The notes below the pieces were generated by a model, which worked only from the letters and a program-made list of their open reading frames with translations, had not been told where the DNA came from and did no database searches. Source: Palsa-504 sp963739135 (GTDB lineage: Bacteria; Actinomycetota; Actinomycetes; Streptosporangiales; Streptosporangiaceae). Taken from it: 64,000 bases of DNA. The translations under genes and the position numbers were made by a program. The DNA lies in the NCBI GenBank assembly GCA_963739135.1, contig CAVTZG010000009.1, positions 159,770-223,769 of the forward strand. Reading direction: 5' to 3'. Below, piece after piece: positions 8,132-16,260 of this stretch; the first letter of the stretch is position 1; each line of letters opens with the position of its first letter.

Positions 8132-9093
8132 TAGTCATCCCCTCGGTCGTGATCGGGGTCTTCGGCTACCGGTGGATCCACTGGGTCATGCAGGCCACCG
8201 CTATCGTCGTCGGCGTGGCGCTGATCATCATGCTTATTCAGGGCCTGCGCTACGGCGCGCTGCCCGCGCATGAGACCAGCATGGCCCGGCCGACCTTCGG
8301 GCTGTTCCTGGCCGGAGTCGCGCTGCTGGTCATCGACCTGCTCTCGTTCGGGCCGTTCGTGTCGGACTACACCCGCTACCTGCCCGCGCAGACGAGTGGC
8401 CGGCGGCTGTTCTGGGGTATCTACGCCGGCAACGTGCTGGCCACGTTCTTCTCCTGCGCGGTCGGCGCCTACCTGGGCGCGCTGCTCCCTTCGCTCGGAC
8501 CGGTCGCCGCCATCGGCAAGGTCTCGGGCTCCTGGGCGCTGGTCATCATGGCCGTCTCGCTGATCAACGCGAACACCTTCAACGCCTACACCGGCTCGTT
8601 CCAGGTCCTCGCGTTCGGGAGCATGTGGCGGCGGTTCAAGGCCGAATCCGTGACCGTGCGGCTGATCCCGTTCGCCTTCGTGATGGCCGCGGGGGTGGTG
8701 ACCGCCTACCTGGGCTACCGGTCGTTCGTCACCAACTTGACCAACTTCCTGGACGTGCTACTGGTCATCTTCATCCCCTGGTCCGCGGTCAACCTGGCCG
8801 ACTACTTCCTGGTCCGCCGCGGCCGCTATGACGTCGCCTCGTTCTTCACCGCCGACGGTGCCTACGGCCGGTTCGCCTGGCGCGGCCTGCTCGCCTACGC
8901 CATCGGCCTGGCCGCCGAATGGCCGTTCGTCTCCCAGCCCGACTACACCGGCCCGTTGGTCAAGACCCTCGGCGGCGCGGACATCTCCTGGCTGGTCGGC
9001 TGGTTCGCCGCCGCCATCGTCTACCTGCTCCTGGTCGCCCTGACACCGGGCACCGCCCGTCATGACCGGCCGGTCGCCGCGACCGCCCGATAG
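8122..9093 (+). pseudogene. NCS1-family permease, N-terminal part missing
   Basis: A membrane protein fragment of about 320 residues. The family hallmark is LLSFGPFVSDYTRYLP, with SLINANTFNAYTGSFQ and a series of hydrophobic helices to the C-terminus. NCS1 transporters (cytosine, purine, allantoin and similar substrates) are usually 450-500 residues with 12 helices; here roughly the first third is absent. Homology starts before the first in-frame GTG (8149), at about 8122 (LTSLVIPSVVIGVFGYR), directly fused to the truncated DUF6879 gene. A working transporter is unlikely. Confidence 0.75.
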
Positions 9094-9459
9094 CCCGCGC
9101 CACCGGCTGCGGCTGCGGCGGCGCCAGCAGCGGCACGGCCGGCTGAACCGCACGCCGCGGCGGGCCGCCTGGAACTATTTCCGCACTTTCAGCCGCCGCA
9201 TAACTGCGAACTATTAGGGAGCCAGGAGGCTCGCCTCTCCCCGGTGCTGGGCGTGTGGCCGGGGATTGGCCAGGCAGCGGATGCTAAAGCACGCGGCCGG
9301 TCTCTTCCGCCGCTTCGTGTAAACGCACCGGGAAGTTAGCTGGAACCAACCGGAAAGTGCGTTGGAACGCACTTTGCAGTAACTACGGGTAGTGGTGATA
9401 GGAAGAAATCACGCCTCCCGGAATAGGAGGAATCCGCCCATCGCGAAACGGAGAACGTG
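9094..9459. other. Intergenic region upstream of membrane protein
   Basis: 366 bases without a gene. The first half follows the permease remnant and is featureless GC-rich DNA with a few A/T-rich stretches. The last 110 bases hold the palindrome and promoter described separately. Confidence 0.6.
9355..9404 (+). promoter_or_regulatory. Palindromic operator and promoter, copy 1
   Basis: A perfect 9-bp inverted repeat, AAGTGCGTT-GG-AACGCACTT (9355-9374), overlaps TTGCAG (9374-9379), followed 19 bases later by TAGGAA (9399-9404). The same layout, TTGCAG-19-TAGTAA preceded by AAGTGCGTT, occurs before the gene at 16261. The conserved spacing suggests a shared promoter with an operator over the -35 region. 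It lies 55 bases before the start codon at 9460. Confidence 0.6.
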
Positions 9460-10878
9460 ATGAATGACTGGCCTGCATCGCACTACTACCCCCCAGAGGG
9501 GGAGTACCCCCCAGATGGCGAGTACCCCCTAGAGGGCGAGTACCCCCCAGAGGCCGAGCCTGCCGTCCGCAGTCCCGGCCCTGGCCGCCACGCGCTGCGT
9601 CTGGGGGTTGCGCGGCATGCGGCGGGCACGCACCCGCCGTGGTCCGGCGCCGAGGACCGTGAGCAGGATCTGGCCTGGAGCCCGCCTGGCGCTCCCGGAC
9701 CGCTGGAGCATCAGGATGACGGTCCCGGGGTTCCGCCGCCTGGGCCGGGGTCCCTGCCTGGCGGGGAGCTGGCCGGGCGCCGCCCGCCGCGCCGGGTACC
9801 GTCGTCCCGGGGCCGGTACCCGCGGCGGCGTTTCCCGCGGTGGCTGGCGGTGGCAGGTGGCGGGGTCGTGGTGCTCATCGCCGTGGTCGCGGTCCTGGCT
9901 GGCCATCCCGGCACGGGCGCGGCCGGGCTGACCGGGCGGGCCGCCGCGGCCAGCCCGGCGTCCCGCGGCGGCACGCCGGGCGCCGGGCCGCAGCCGGTGA
10001 TCACCCGGACGGCCGCGCAGCAGCTGCTGGCCCGGTACGCCCGCGTTAACAACCAGGCGAACCGGCTGCGCAGCACCGCGCTGCTGGCCACCATCGAGGC
10101 TGGCAGCAGCCTGGTGATGGATGCCGGCGCCTACCAGCTGGAGCGGGTCACCGACCCGGGCAACAGCAAGTACGTTCTCCTTGGCCTGCAGAACGCCGTC
10201 TACTACATTCCGCGGCAGCGGGTCGCTGACTGGCCGCACTTCTTCGTTGCCGAAGTCCGGTACGCGGACCTGGCCCGCCCAGGGCACGTCACCGGCACCG
10301 GGTTCCTGCTGTTCGCGCAGGCATCGCCGGGTGCCTCGTGGCAGGACGTGATCGAGCCTCACCTGATCCCGGCCGTCGCGCCTGCTCCCGCGATCGCGGT
10401 CGACGCTCAGGGCTACGCGCAGCTGGTCAGCATCACCGGCAGCACAAGCGGCCTGAGCGCCGCCCCCCGGCAGATCCAGCCGGACACCATCCGGTGGCTC
10501 GACCGCGAGGCCGCCGCCGGTGCTGATCCGGCGGACACCGGGAACCTCGCCGACCTGCGCGATGTGATCTTCTGGCGCGGCGAGCTGCCATCCGGGACGG
10601 TCACCGGCACGCATTCGGCCGGCCCCGGGCCGGCCTTCGGGCTGCGGACCGACGGCGGCGGCGCCCTGTTCTTCTACTCGCTGACCGCGCGCCTGCGGCT
10701 GCTCGCCCCGCCCGGAGACGCCTTCCACGTCTCGATCCCCGGGTACTACTCGCCCGGCCGGTCCCTCCGGTCAGCCACGGTGGGCTACATCGAGCAGTTC
10801 GCCGCGTTCGACCCGGCCCGCGGGAAGGGCGGCCCGCGGGCCGTCGCAGCCGCCTCCAGCATCGCCGGGCGGGGATGA
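9460..10878 (+). CDS. Proline-rich membrane protein, DUF8094-like
   Basis: 472 residues from ATG (a GTG lies one codon before). The N-terminus has four YPPEGE-type hexapeptide repeats, then a long Pro/Gly/Arg-rich cytoplasmic region. One membrane segment follows at about residues 127-147 (WLAVAGGGVVVLIAVVAVLA). The extracellular part, from about residue 185, reads ARYARVNNQANRLRSTALLATIEAG, then VYYIPRQ and FFVAEVRYADL. This resembles DUF8094-type extracytoplasmic domains; the assignment is tentative and the function unknown. It is preceded by a palindromic promoter shared with the gene at 16261 and followed by a strong hairpin, so it is probably monocistronic. Confidence 0.75.
   Translation: MNDWPASHYYPPEGEYPPDGEYPLEGEYPPEAEPAVRSPGPGRHALRLGVARHAAGTHPPWSGAEDREQDLAWSPPGAPGPLEHQDDGPGVPPPGPGSLPGGELAGRRPPRRVPSSRGRYPRRRFPRWLAVAGGGVVVLIAVVAVLAGHPGTGAAGLTGRAAAASPASRGGTPGAGPQPVITRTAAQQLLARYARVNNQANRLRSTALLATIEAGSSLVMDAGAYQLERVTDPGNSKYVLLGLQNAVYYIPRQRVADWPHFFVAEVRYADLARPGHVTGTGFLLFAQASPGASWQDVIEPHLIPAVAPAPAIAVDAQGYAQLVSITGSTSGLSAAPRQIQPDTIRWLDREAAAGADPADTGNLADLRDVIFWRGELPSGTVTGTHSAGPGPAFGLRTDGGGALFFYSLTARLRLLAPPGDAFHVSIPGYYSPGRSLRSATVGYIEQFAAFDPARGKGGPRAVAAASSIAGRG
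9487..9558 (+). repeat. Four 18-bp coding repeats (YPPEGE)
   Basis: Four consecutive 18-bp units starting TACCCCC, each encoding Tyr-Pro-(Pro/Leu)-(Glu/Asp)-(Gly/Ala)-Glu, in the cytoplasmic N-terminus of the membrane protein. Confidence 0.9.
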
Positions 10879-10922
10879 CACTTCGCCCGGCCGCACCACG
10901 GCCCGCGGTCCCGGCAAAGGCA

Positions 10923-10967
10923 CCTGTTTCCTTTTCCCGGTCCCGGTCCCGGGAAAAGGGAAACAGG
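10923..10967 (+). terminator. Strong terminator hairpin
   Basis: CCTGTTTCCTTTTCCCGG pairs with CCGGGAAAAGGGAAACAGG, an 18-bp stem with one bulged base and an 8-base loop, 45 bases after the stop of the membrane protein gene. No U-tract. Confidence 0.75.
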
Positions 10968-11160
10968 CGCTCCTGTCTTCGCGGTAGCGGCTTCGCGGGC
11001 GGCCGGGCGCGCGCTCCTTTAACCGCCGGATCTTCCCGGCGTGCCGGGAACGCCGGATTGATGAAAACGCGCTGCCATTGACTGCGGGAATGCACTGTAT
11101 TCGGCGCGTTAATGACATATGATGCGCATCGGGATAAAACGGATCTAGCGAGGACGGAGA

Positions 11161-11505
11161 ATGGAAATGGCGCAGAAGGTGCGGACCTTGTTCATCGACG
11201 ATATTGACGGCAGCGAGGCTGAGGGAACAGTCGGCTTCGGGCTGGACGGCGCGCACTACGAGATCGACCTGAGCCAGGTCCACGCCCGGGAGCTGCGCGC
11301 CATCCTGGCCCGCTATGCCGGAGCCGGCCGCAAGGTCACCGGAACCACCGGGCGCCCGGCCCGCCGGCTGGGCAAGGCCGCCGCGGGCGGCCAGAGCACC
11401 ACGGAGATACGCGACTGGGCGCGGGCCAACGGGCTGGAAGTCAAGGACCGCGGCCGGATCCCAGCCGACGTGGTTGCCGGGTTCCAGGCCGCCACCGGGC
11501 AGTAG
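11161..11505 (+). CDS. lsr2: Lsr2 family nucleoid-associated protein (copy 2)
   Basis: 114 residues, starting MEMAQKVRTLFIDDIDGSEA; a second ATG two codons later gives the usual MAQKV start and both have purine-rich sites upstream. The dimerisation half (FGLDGAHYEIDLS) is followed by an Arg/Gly linker, then the DNA-binding half TEIRDWARANGLEVKDRGR, with the conserved RGR motif. It shares roughly three of five residues with the copy at 2.0 kb, so the window encodes two distinct Lsr2 paralogues. The 200-base leader is A/T-richer than its surroundings, consistent with autoregulation, but this is inference. Confidence 0.97.
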   Translation: MEMAQKVRTLFIDDIDGSEAEGTVGFGLDGAHYEIDLSQVHARELRAILARYAGAGRKVTGTTGRPARRLGKAAAGGQSTTEIRDWARANGLEVKDRGRIPADVVAGFQAATGQ

Positions 11506-11546
11506 CACCCGTGGCCGCCGTGCCCGCCCCCGGGAGGTGACATCCA

Positions 11547-12107
11547 GTGACTCACGCCAGCAGACAGCCCCAGCCGCCGGGCTTCCCGGTAACCGCCGCC
11601 CGGCCCGGCCGGGACACGCCCCGGCTGCCCGCCTCGGGGTGCGCCACCGCCCGCCCGGCCGCCGGAACTGCGGTGCGCGCGGCGGCGGCCATGACCGCGA
11701 GCACGGCGATCCGGAAACGCCTGACCGTCCCCGGCGGCCGTCACGACCAGGCCCACGCCGCCCGCCTGTTCACCACTGCGGCGCTGCCCGCGCATCACCC
11801 GTGCGCCGCCACCGCTGCCTTGCTGGTCAGCGAGCTGGTCACGAACAGCATGCTGCACAGCGACTCACGGCTGCCCGGCGGGACGATCACCATCACGGTG
11901 ACCGGCAGCCCCGGCAGCGCCCGGGTCGAGGTCCGCGACGCAGGCGGCGCGTCGGTACCCGCCGTGACGGACACCAGCGACGCGCTGGCCGAGGGCGGCC
12001 GGGGCCTGCTGCTGGTCAGTGACCTGGCAGCCCGGTGGGCCTACCGCCGCGAGCCGGACGGGCTCCTCACCTGGTTCGAGGTCCGCGCCGAGCCGCCGCC
12101 GTCATGA
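11547..12107 (+). CDS. RsbW-like ATP-binding regulatory protein
   Basis: 186 residues from GTG with GGGAGGTGA six bases upstream. The first 55 residues are Pro/Ala-rich and probably unstructured. The HATPase_c_2 domain follows, with the N box ALLVSELVTNSMLHS (about residues 90-105), the G1 block VEVRDAGGASVP and the G2 block GGRGLLLVSDLAARWAY. This is the anti-sigma kinase / serine-phosphorylation family abundant in actinomycetes. It lies 40 bases after lsr2 and just before a GGDEF gene; no direct partner is identifiable. Confidence 0.85.
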   Translation: MTHASRQPQPPGFPVTAARPGRDTPRLPASGCATARPAAGTAVRAAAAMTASTAIRKRLTVPGGRHDQAHAARLFTTAALPAHHPCAATAALLVSELVTNSMLHSDSRLPGGTITITVTGSPGSARVEVRDAGGASVPAVTDTSDALAEGGRGLLLVSDLAARWAYRREPDGLLTWFEVRAEPPPS

Positions 12108-12135
12108 CAGCGCGGCCATCACGGGCAGGCCGGCG

Positions 12136-13377
12136 ATGTCCCCGCCCGGCCGGCAGCAGATCGCCGCGGTGACCGTCCCGCTGGCTGGCGTGGCCGCTGC
12201 CGCGATACGCGCGGCAGATACGGCCCCTGGCCCGGGACGCGGCTGCCTGATGGCGGTCCTGGTCCTGTCCGCACTGGTCACCGGCCTGCAACGCCGCCGG
12301 CGTGGCTGCCCGGCGGGGGTCGCCGGGATATGGGAACTGGCGGCCATCGTGCTGGCACCCCCGGTGTTCGCGTTCACGGTGCCGGCCGCGGCAGCCGCTA
12401 TCGCCTGCCGGCCTGCCCGCCGCCTGGCATGCGCGCTCGGCATGGCCGCCGCCGGGCTGACCGACGGCGCGGTGTCAGCTGCTTTCCACGCGGCTGCCCC
12501 GCCGCTGCCCGGGACGCAAGGGGGGACATGGCTGCTCGCCGTGGCCGCCGCCGGCGTGCTCCGCCAGGTGCTGGCCTGCGCCGTGGCCCGGCTGGCGGCG
12601 TGCGGGGAACCGCCGTCCGCCGCGGCGGACGGCCGGGAGCTGGCCCGCGGCGGGCTCGCCGAGCTGTGCGCCGCGGTCCTGGTCACCTGCTCGGCGGTCC
12701 TCAGCCCGCTGTGCGTCCTGCTGGCCGTCCCCCTGGCCACGCCGCTGCTGCGGTCCCTGCAGCACGCCCAGCTTGCCCGCGATGCCCGCACCGACCGCAA
12801 GACCGGGCTGCTCAATGCCGCTGCCTGGCAGGAAGCGGCCGGCGCTGAGATCACCCGCGCCGTCCGTGCCCGCCTTCCGCTGGCCATGGTCCTGCTCGAC
12901 GTCGACCACTTCAAGGCGGTCAACGACACCCACGGCCACCTGGCCGGGGACCAGGTGCTGCGCGCCGTGGCCGGGATCATCACCTCCCAACTGCGCGACT
13001 ACGACATCGCCGGCCGGTACGGCGGTGAGGAGTTCGCCGTCCTGCTCCCGCACACCCAGCCAGGGCAGGCACGGCGGATCGCCGAACGGCTCCGCCTGGC
13101 CGTGGCCGCCGGCGACTTCACCGCCAGCGCGGGCGATGGCCCGCCGGCCAGGATGCGGGTCACGGTCTCGGCCGGCGTCGCCAGCCTGGCTGACGGCGGC
13201 CCGGGCCTGCTGGCCCTGATCGCGGCGGCCGACGCGGCGCTGTACGACGCGAAAGCCGCGGGCCGCAACCGGGTCCGCGTCTGGCGGGGGCAGCCGCCAG
13301 ATGCGGAACCCCCGGGCGGGCGCGCGACCGGGGACGGCTGCGGCACGCCCGTCCTGGAAGCCGCGTCCCGCCGCTGA
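12136..13377 (+). CDS. Membrane diguanylate cyclase (GGDEF)
   Basis: 413 residues from ATG (MSPPGRQQIAAV). The first 210 residues hold six or more hydrophobic segments with no recognised sensor name. The GGDEF domain runs from about residue 215: TDRKTGLLNAAAW, DVDHFKAVNDTHGHLAGDQVL, then the active-site loop RYGGEEFAVLLP at about residue 295. RDYD, an RxxD inhibitory site, lies exactly five residues before GGEEF, so product inhibition by c-di-GMP is expected. No EAL domain is present. c-di-GMP commonly controls pilus and developmental functions, and a complete Tad operon starts 4 kb downstream; the link is inference. Confidence 0.93.
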   Translation: MSPPGRQQIAAVTVPLAGVAAAAIRAADTAPGPGRGCLMAVLVLSALVTGLQRRRRGCPAGVAGIWELAAIVLAPPVFAFTVPAAAAAIACRPARRLACALGMAAAGLTDGAVSAAFHAAAPPLPGTQGGTWLLAVAAAGVLRQVLACAVARLAACGEPPSAAADGRELARGGLAELCAAVLVTCSAVLSPLCVLLAVPLATPLLRSLQHAQLARDARTDRKTGLLNAAAWQEAAGAEITRAVRARLPLAMVLLDVDHFKAVNDTHGHLAGDQVLRAVAGIITSQLRDYDIAGRYGGEEFAVLLPHTQPGQARRIAERLRLAVAAGDFTASAGDGPPARMRVTVSAGVASLADGGPGLLALIAAADAALYDAKAAGRNRVRVWRGQPPDAEPPGGRATGDGCGTPVLEAASRR

Positions 13378-13482
13378 CCAGTAACGGCCCGCAGCTGCGG
13401 CGCGGTCCCTCTGCCAGGCCAGCGCTCAGGCACCCGGCAGCCGGCGAACCGCGGCCAGTCTCCGGCCGGTGCTGCACGGTCA

Positions 13483-14130
13483 TCACGCGGCCAGGAAAGG
13501 ACTGGCCAGGATGACGGCGGCGGTCGCGCTGACCATGAACGGGCCGAACGCGATGCGGCTGTTCCTGGTGGCAGCTCCGGCCGCGATCAGCACCGCGCCG
13601 GCGGCGGCGGTGAGCACGAACGGCGCGACCAGCCCGGCCGCGAACGCCCGCGCGCCGAGCCAGCCGAGGAACATGCCCAGCACCCCGGACAGCTTCACGT
13701 CCCCCCAGCCCAGGCCCGGCGGGTACAGGCAGGCAAGCACGAGGTAGAACCCGCCCGCCAGCAAGGCACCGAGCACGGCATGGGCCAGCAGCCGCGGCCC
13801 GCCCGGGACACAGGCGGCCGCGGCCCCGAGCAGCGCGGCCCCGGCCGGGTAAGCGGTGAGGGTGAGCACGTCGGGCAGCCGGCGGTACCTGGCGTCGATG
13901 AACCCGAGCGTGACCGACAGCACGGTCAGGTAGCAGTACGCCGGCAGGACCGGGCTCAGCCCGAACCGCAGCCCCATGGCGGCGAACCCGGTCACGGTGA
14001 GCATGCCCGGCGCCAGCCGCGGTACCGGCTGCCCGGCGCCGGCGCCGGGCAACCGGCCGATGAGAACGCCGGCGGCCAGGCCGGCCGGAACGCCGGCCGC
14101 CGCCGCGATCAGCGCCGCGGCCCAGTGCAC
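13483..14130 (-). CDS. Type IV prepilin peptidase (A24, TadV/CpaA type)
   Basis: 215 residues from GTG with GGGAG seven bases upstream. Six or seven hydrophobic segments. The two catalytic aspartates of the family are seen in GFIDARYRRLPD (about residue 78) and GLGWGDVKLSG (about residue 143), the latter being the GxGD motif. There is no N-terminal methylase extension, so it is the short CpaA/TadV form. It most likely processes the Flp-type pilin and TadE-like pseudopilins encoded at 23.3-24.3 kb. It is convergent with the GGDEF gene and separate from the main tad operon. Confidence 0.92.
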   Translation of the reverse strand: MHWAAALIAAAAGVPAGLAAGVLIGRLPGAGAGQPVPRLAPGMLTVTGFAAMGLRFGLSPVLPAYCYLTVLSVTLGFIDARYRRLPDVLTLTAYPAGAALLGAAAACVPGGPRLLAHAVLGALLAGGFYLVLACLYPPGLGWGDVKLSGVLGMFLGWLGARAFAAGLVAPFVLTAAAGAVLIAAGAATRNSRIAFGPFMVSATAAVILASPFLAA

Positions 14131-14258
14131 GGCGCGGCTCCCCGTCCCAGGTCCCGTGCCCGCCCGCCGGCCGCGCGGGACCGGCGGCGCGCGGGAGGCT
14201 CATTCATGCTGGCCAGCGGCACTCGCCGCTGCCGGCCCGGGAGGTCACTGTGCCTTGC

Positions 14259-14280
14259 GCATATGATCATGGTCATGTGC
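14259..14280. promoter_or_regulatory. 22-bp imperfect palindrome
   Basis: GCATATGATCA-TGGTCATGTGC is an 11+11 inverted repeat with two mismatches. It lies about 130 bases before the prepilin peptidase start and about 100 bases after the HxlR stop. It could be an operator, possibly for the neighbouring HxlR protein. Confidence 0.4.
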
Positions 14281-14380
14281 GGCCCGTCCTTTCCCGCAGG
14301 GCTGCCCGCGAGCTTGCTGCTGTCGTCACGGTTCCGCGATCGCGGGCGGGCGACCGGATGCCGGTCCGCCCGCTGGTGTC

Positions 14381-14836
14381 TCATCCGGGCTGCCCGGCGG
14401 CGGCTTCTCCCTCTTCGAACCATGCATCCAGCCGGGCGAGTGCGCTGATGACCCGGTGCCCGGCCGGCAGCAGCCAGTACTTGGTCACTCGCGGCAGCCG
14501 GGATATCTCCGCGTGCCGGACATATCCCTCATGCTCAAGCCGCCGCAAGGTCGCGATCAGGACTTTCCAGCTGATGTCGGTCGCAGCCTGCCTGTTAATG
14601 GTCTCGATCAGGTCGCCGGGCCGCTCGACGCCCCGGTCCAGGTTCACCAGTACCGCCAGGTCCCACTTGCCGCGCACGGTCACCAGCCAGCTCTTCAGGT
14701 GCCGCCAGTCCGCGGAGATCTCCTTCCGGCCGCGAGGCGCGGCGGGCGCACGAGGATCGCAGCGGCGCGGTGCGGGCCGCGCGGTGCGGCCCGCCCCTGT
14801 GTCTGCCGGTTCCCGCTTGCTGACCTGTCCTGCCAT
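14381..14836 (-). CDS. HxlR-family winged-helix regulator
   Basis: 151 residues from ATG (MAGQVSKREPAD), chosen because AAGGAGA lies seven bases upstream; the frame extends 47 codons further without a ribosome site. The first 45 residues are basic and unstructured. The HxlR winged helix follows: VRGKWDLAVLVNLDRGVERPGDLIETI, then ISWKVLIATLRRLEHEGYV and the wing RVTKYWLLPAG. In typical HxlR regulators an N-terminal Cys senses stress; none is seen at that place. It is divergent from the MmyB-type XRE gene at 15.2 kb with 328 bases between them. Confidence 0.88.
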   Translation of the reverse strand: MAGQVSKREPADTGAGRTARPAPRRCDPRAPAAPRGRKEISADWRHLKSWLVTVRGKWDLAVLVNLDRGVERPGDLIETINRQAATDISWKVLIATLRRLEHEGYVRHAEISRLPRVTKYWLLPAGHRVISALARLDAWFEEGEAAAGQPG

Positions 14837-15164
14837 CTGACTGTCTCCTTCCTCCTGCTGCAGCTCCGGTGCCGGGACGGCCGCCGGGGCGGCCACGCAC
14901 CGGGCGTGGCGCTCCGGGCTGCCTGGACGCGGCGTGCCGCATGCTGCTTCCGGCGCGGTGGTGTTCTGCGGAACCACGGTCAGCCCTGGCCTGGTGCCAG
15001 GGCCTGGTCCGGCGGTTCTCAGCTCCCCGTGCCGGACATACAGGATCGTCCGACGCTTATATGAATAAATACGGCGGGCAGGTCCGTAGAATCGGCAATG
15101 TGAGTGCCGGTTTCCTTTCCGTTTTATGTAATACGTCCCTTTGGCGCCTGCGGAGGACTAGGGC
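14837..15164. other. Divergent intergenic region (HxlR / XRE)
   Basis: About 330 bases. The half next to the HxlR gene is GC-rich with its ribosome site. The half next to the XRE gene is A/T-rich at 15050-15150, with a TAGAAT at about 15088 and TTTTATGTAATAC at about 15122 as possible -10 elements on the plus strand. No gene is supported. Confidence 0.45.
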
Positions 15165-15971
15165 GTGACCGTTCCGGGCGAAGCCGACCTGCGGCGCCGC
15201 GATGAGCTGCGGTCCCTGCTGCGGATGTGCCGGGCGCGGTACAGCCCGCACAATCCCGGCACGGGGAGCATCCGCCAGCAGGACGCGGCAGCCCTGGCCG
15301 GCCTGAGCGTCCGCAGCTACGCCGCCCTGGAAACCGGCACGGCGCCTCACCCGTCGGTGGGCATGATCGAATCGGTCGCCGGGGCGCTGAACATGACCGC
15401 CGCCGAGCGCAGCGCCCTGCACGTGCTCGCGCGGGGGCAGGACCCGCCGATGCCCGCCGTGCCGCCCGGCGATGACTGGGCGCAGGCAGGCCCGCAGCTG
15501 CGCGGCGCGGTCGCCGGGTTCAGCGGGCCGGCCGCCATCGTGGACGAGACCTGGACCGTCCTGGCCGGGAACACGGCCCTGGCGCACTGGACCGGCGGCT
15601 GGTCCGAACAGGTGCCCGCCGAGGAGCGGAACATCATCTTGCTGCTGTTCCAGCCGCAGTGGGAGCCGCTGTCGCCAGATATCCATGATCTGCGTGAGAC
15701 CGCCGTCGCCGGGCTCCGCTACCAGTACGTCCGCAACCTCGGCAGCGACCGGTTCGACGGGCTGGTCGGCAAGCTGCTGGAGACCGGCCCGGAGGCCCAG
15801 GACCTGTGGGACCGGTACGTGATCGGGTTCCCCCGCCGGCGGTACGCCTTCAGGATGCGGGACGCTCGCGGCCGCATCGCCGGGGCCAGCTACCTGACCA
15901 GCCAGTTCACCCCGCGCATCGCCCTGATGCTGATCCTGCTCCCTCCGGACCCGGCCTCGCCCTGGACGTGA
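15165..15971 (+). CDS. XRE regulator with MmyB-like ligand domain
   Basis: 268 residues from GTG with GGAGGA seven bases upstream. An XRE helix-turn-helix covers residues 10-70 (RQQDAAALAGLSVRSYAALETG). A PAS-like MmyB ligand-binding domain follows (AAIVDETWTVLAGNTALAHW, then NIILLLFQPQWEPL and the C-terminal FRMRDARGRIAGASY). Actinobacterial members of this group usually regulate an adjacent oxidoreductase or methyltransferase; no such gene is adjacent here. Confidence 0.92.
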   Translation: MTVPGEADLRRRDELRSLLRMCRARYSPHNPGTGSIRQQDAAALAGLSVRSYAALETGTAPHPSVGMIESVAGALNMTAAERSALHVLARGQDPPMPAVPPGDDWAQAGPQLRGAVAGFSGPAAIVDETWTVLAGNTALAHWTGGWSEQVPAEERNIILLLFQPQWEPLSPDIHDLRETAVAGLRYQYVRNLGSDRFDGLVGKLLETGPEAQDLWDRYVIGFPRRRYAFRMRDARGRIAGASYLTSQFTPRIALMLILLPPDPASPWT

Positions 15972-16166
15972 CCCTCCCCCCGGCGCAGCCCCGCTGCGGC
16001 CAGCAACAGCGGCACCGGATGGCATCCTCGATTCCGGGCGGAAACTCCCGTAACTAAAGGCCGCTAAACGTGACAGCTATCTCGCTGAGCATTTCCCGCA
16101 CCGGGAATGCGGGAAACGGCGCCCGCGATTCCCGGCGCACCCCCGGGTTCGTTCCACCGCACCGAA

Positions 16167-16216
16167 AAGTGCGTTCGAACATACGTTGCAGTCACTGCGG
16201 GGCGGGGTGGTAGTAA
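16167..16216 (+). promoter_or_regulatory. Operator-like repeat and promoter, copy 2
   Basis: AAGTGCGTTCGAACATACGTT (16167-16187, a partial palindrome centred on TTCGAA) overlaps TTGCAG (16186-16191), followed after 19 bases by TAGTAA (16211-16216). The order and spacing match the element at 9355-9404. It lies 45 bases before the start at 16261. Confidence 0.6.
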
Positions 16217-16260
16217 GGATTCCGCGATGAGATACCCGGACTGCAGGAGATGACGGGGCA

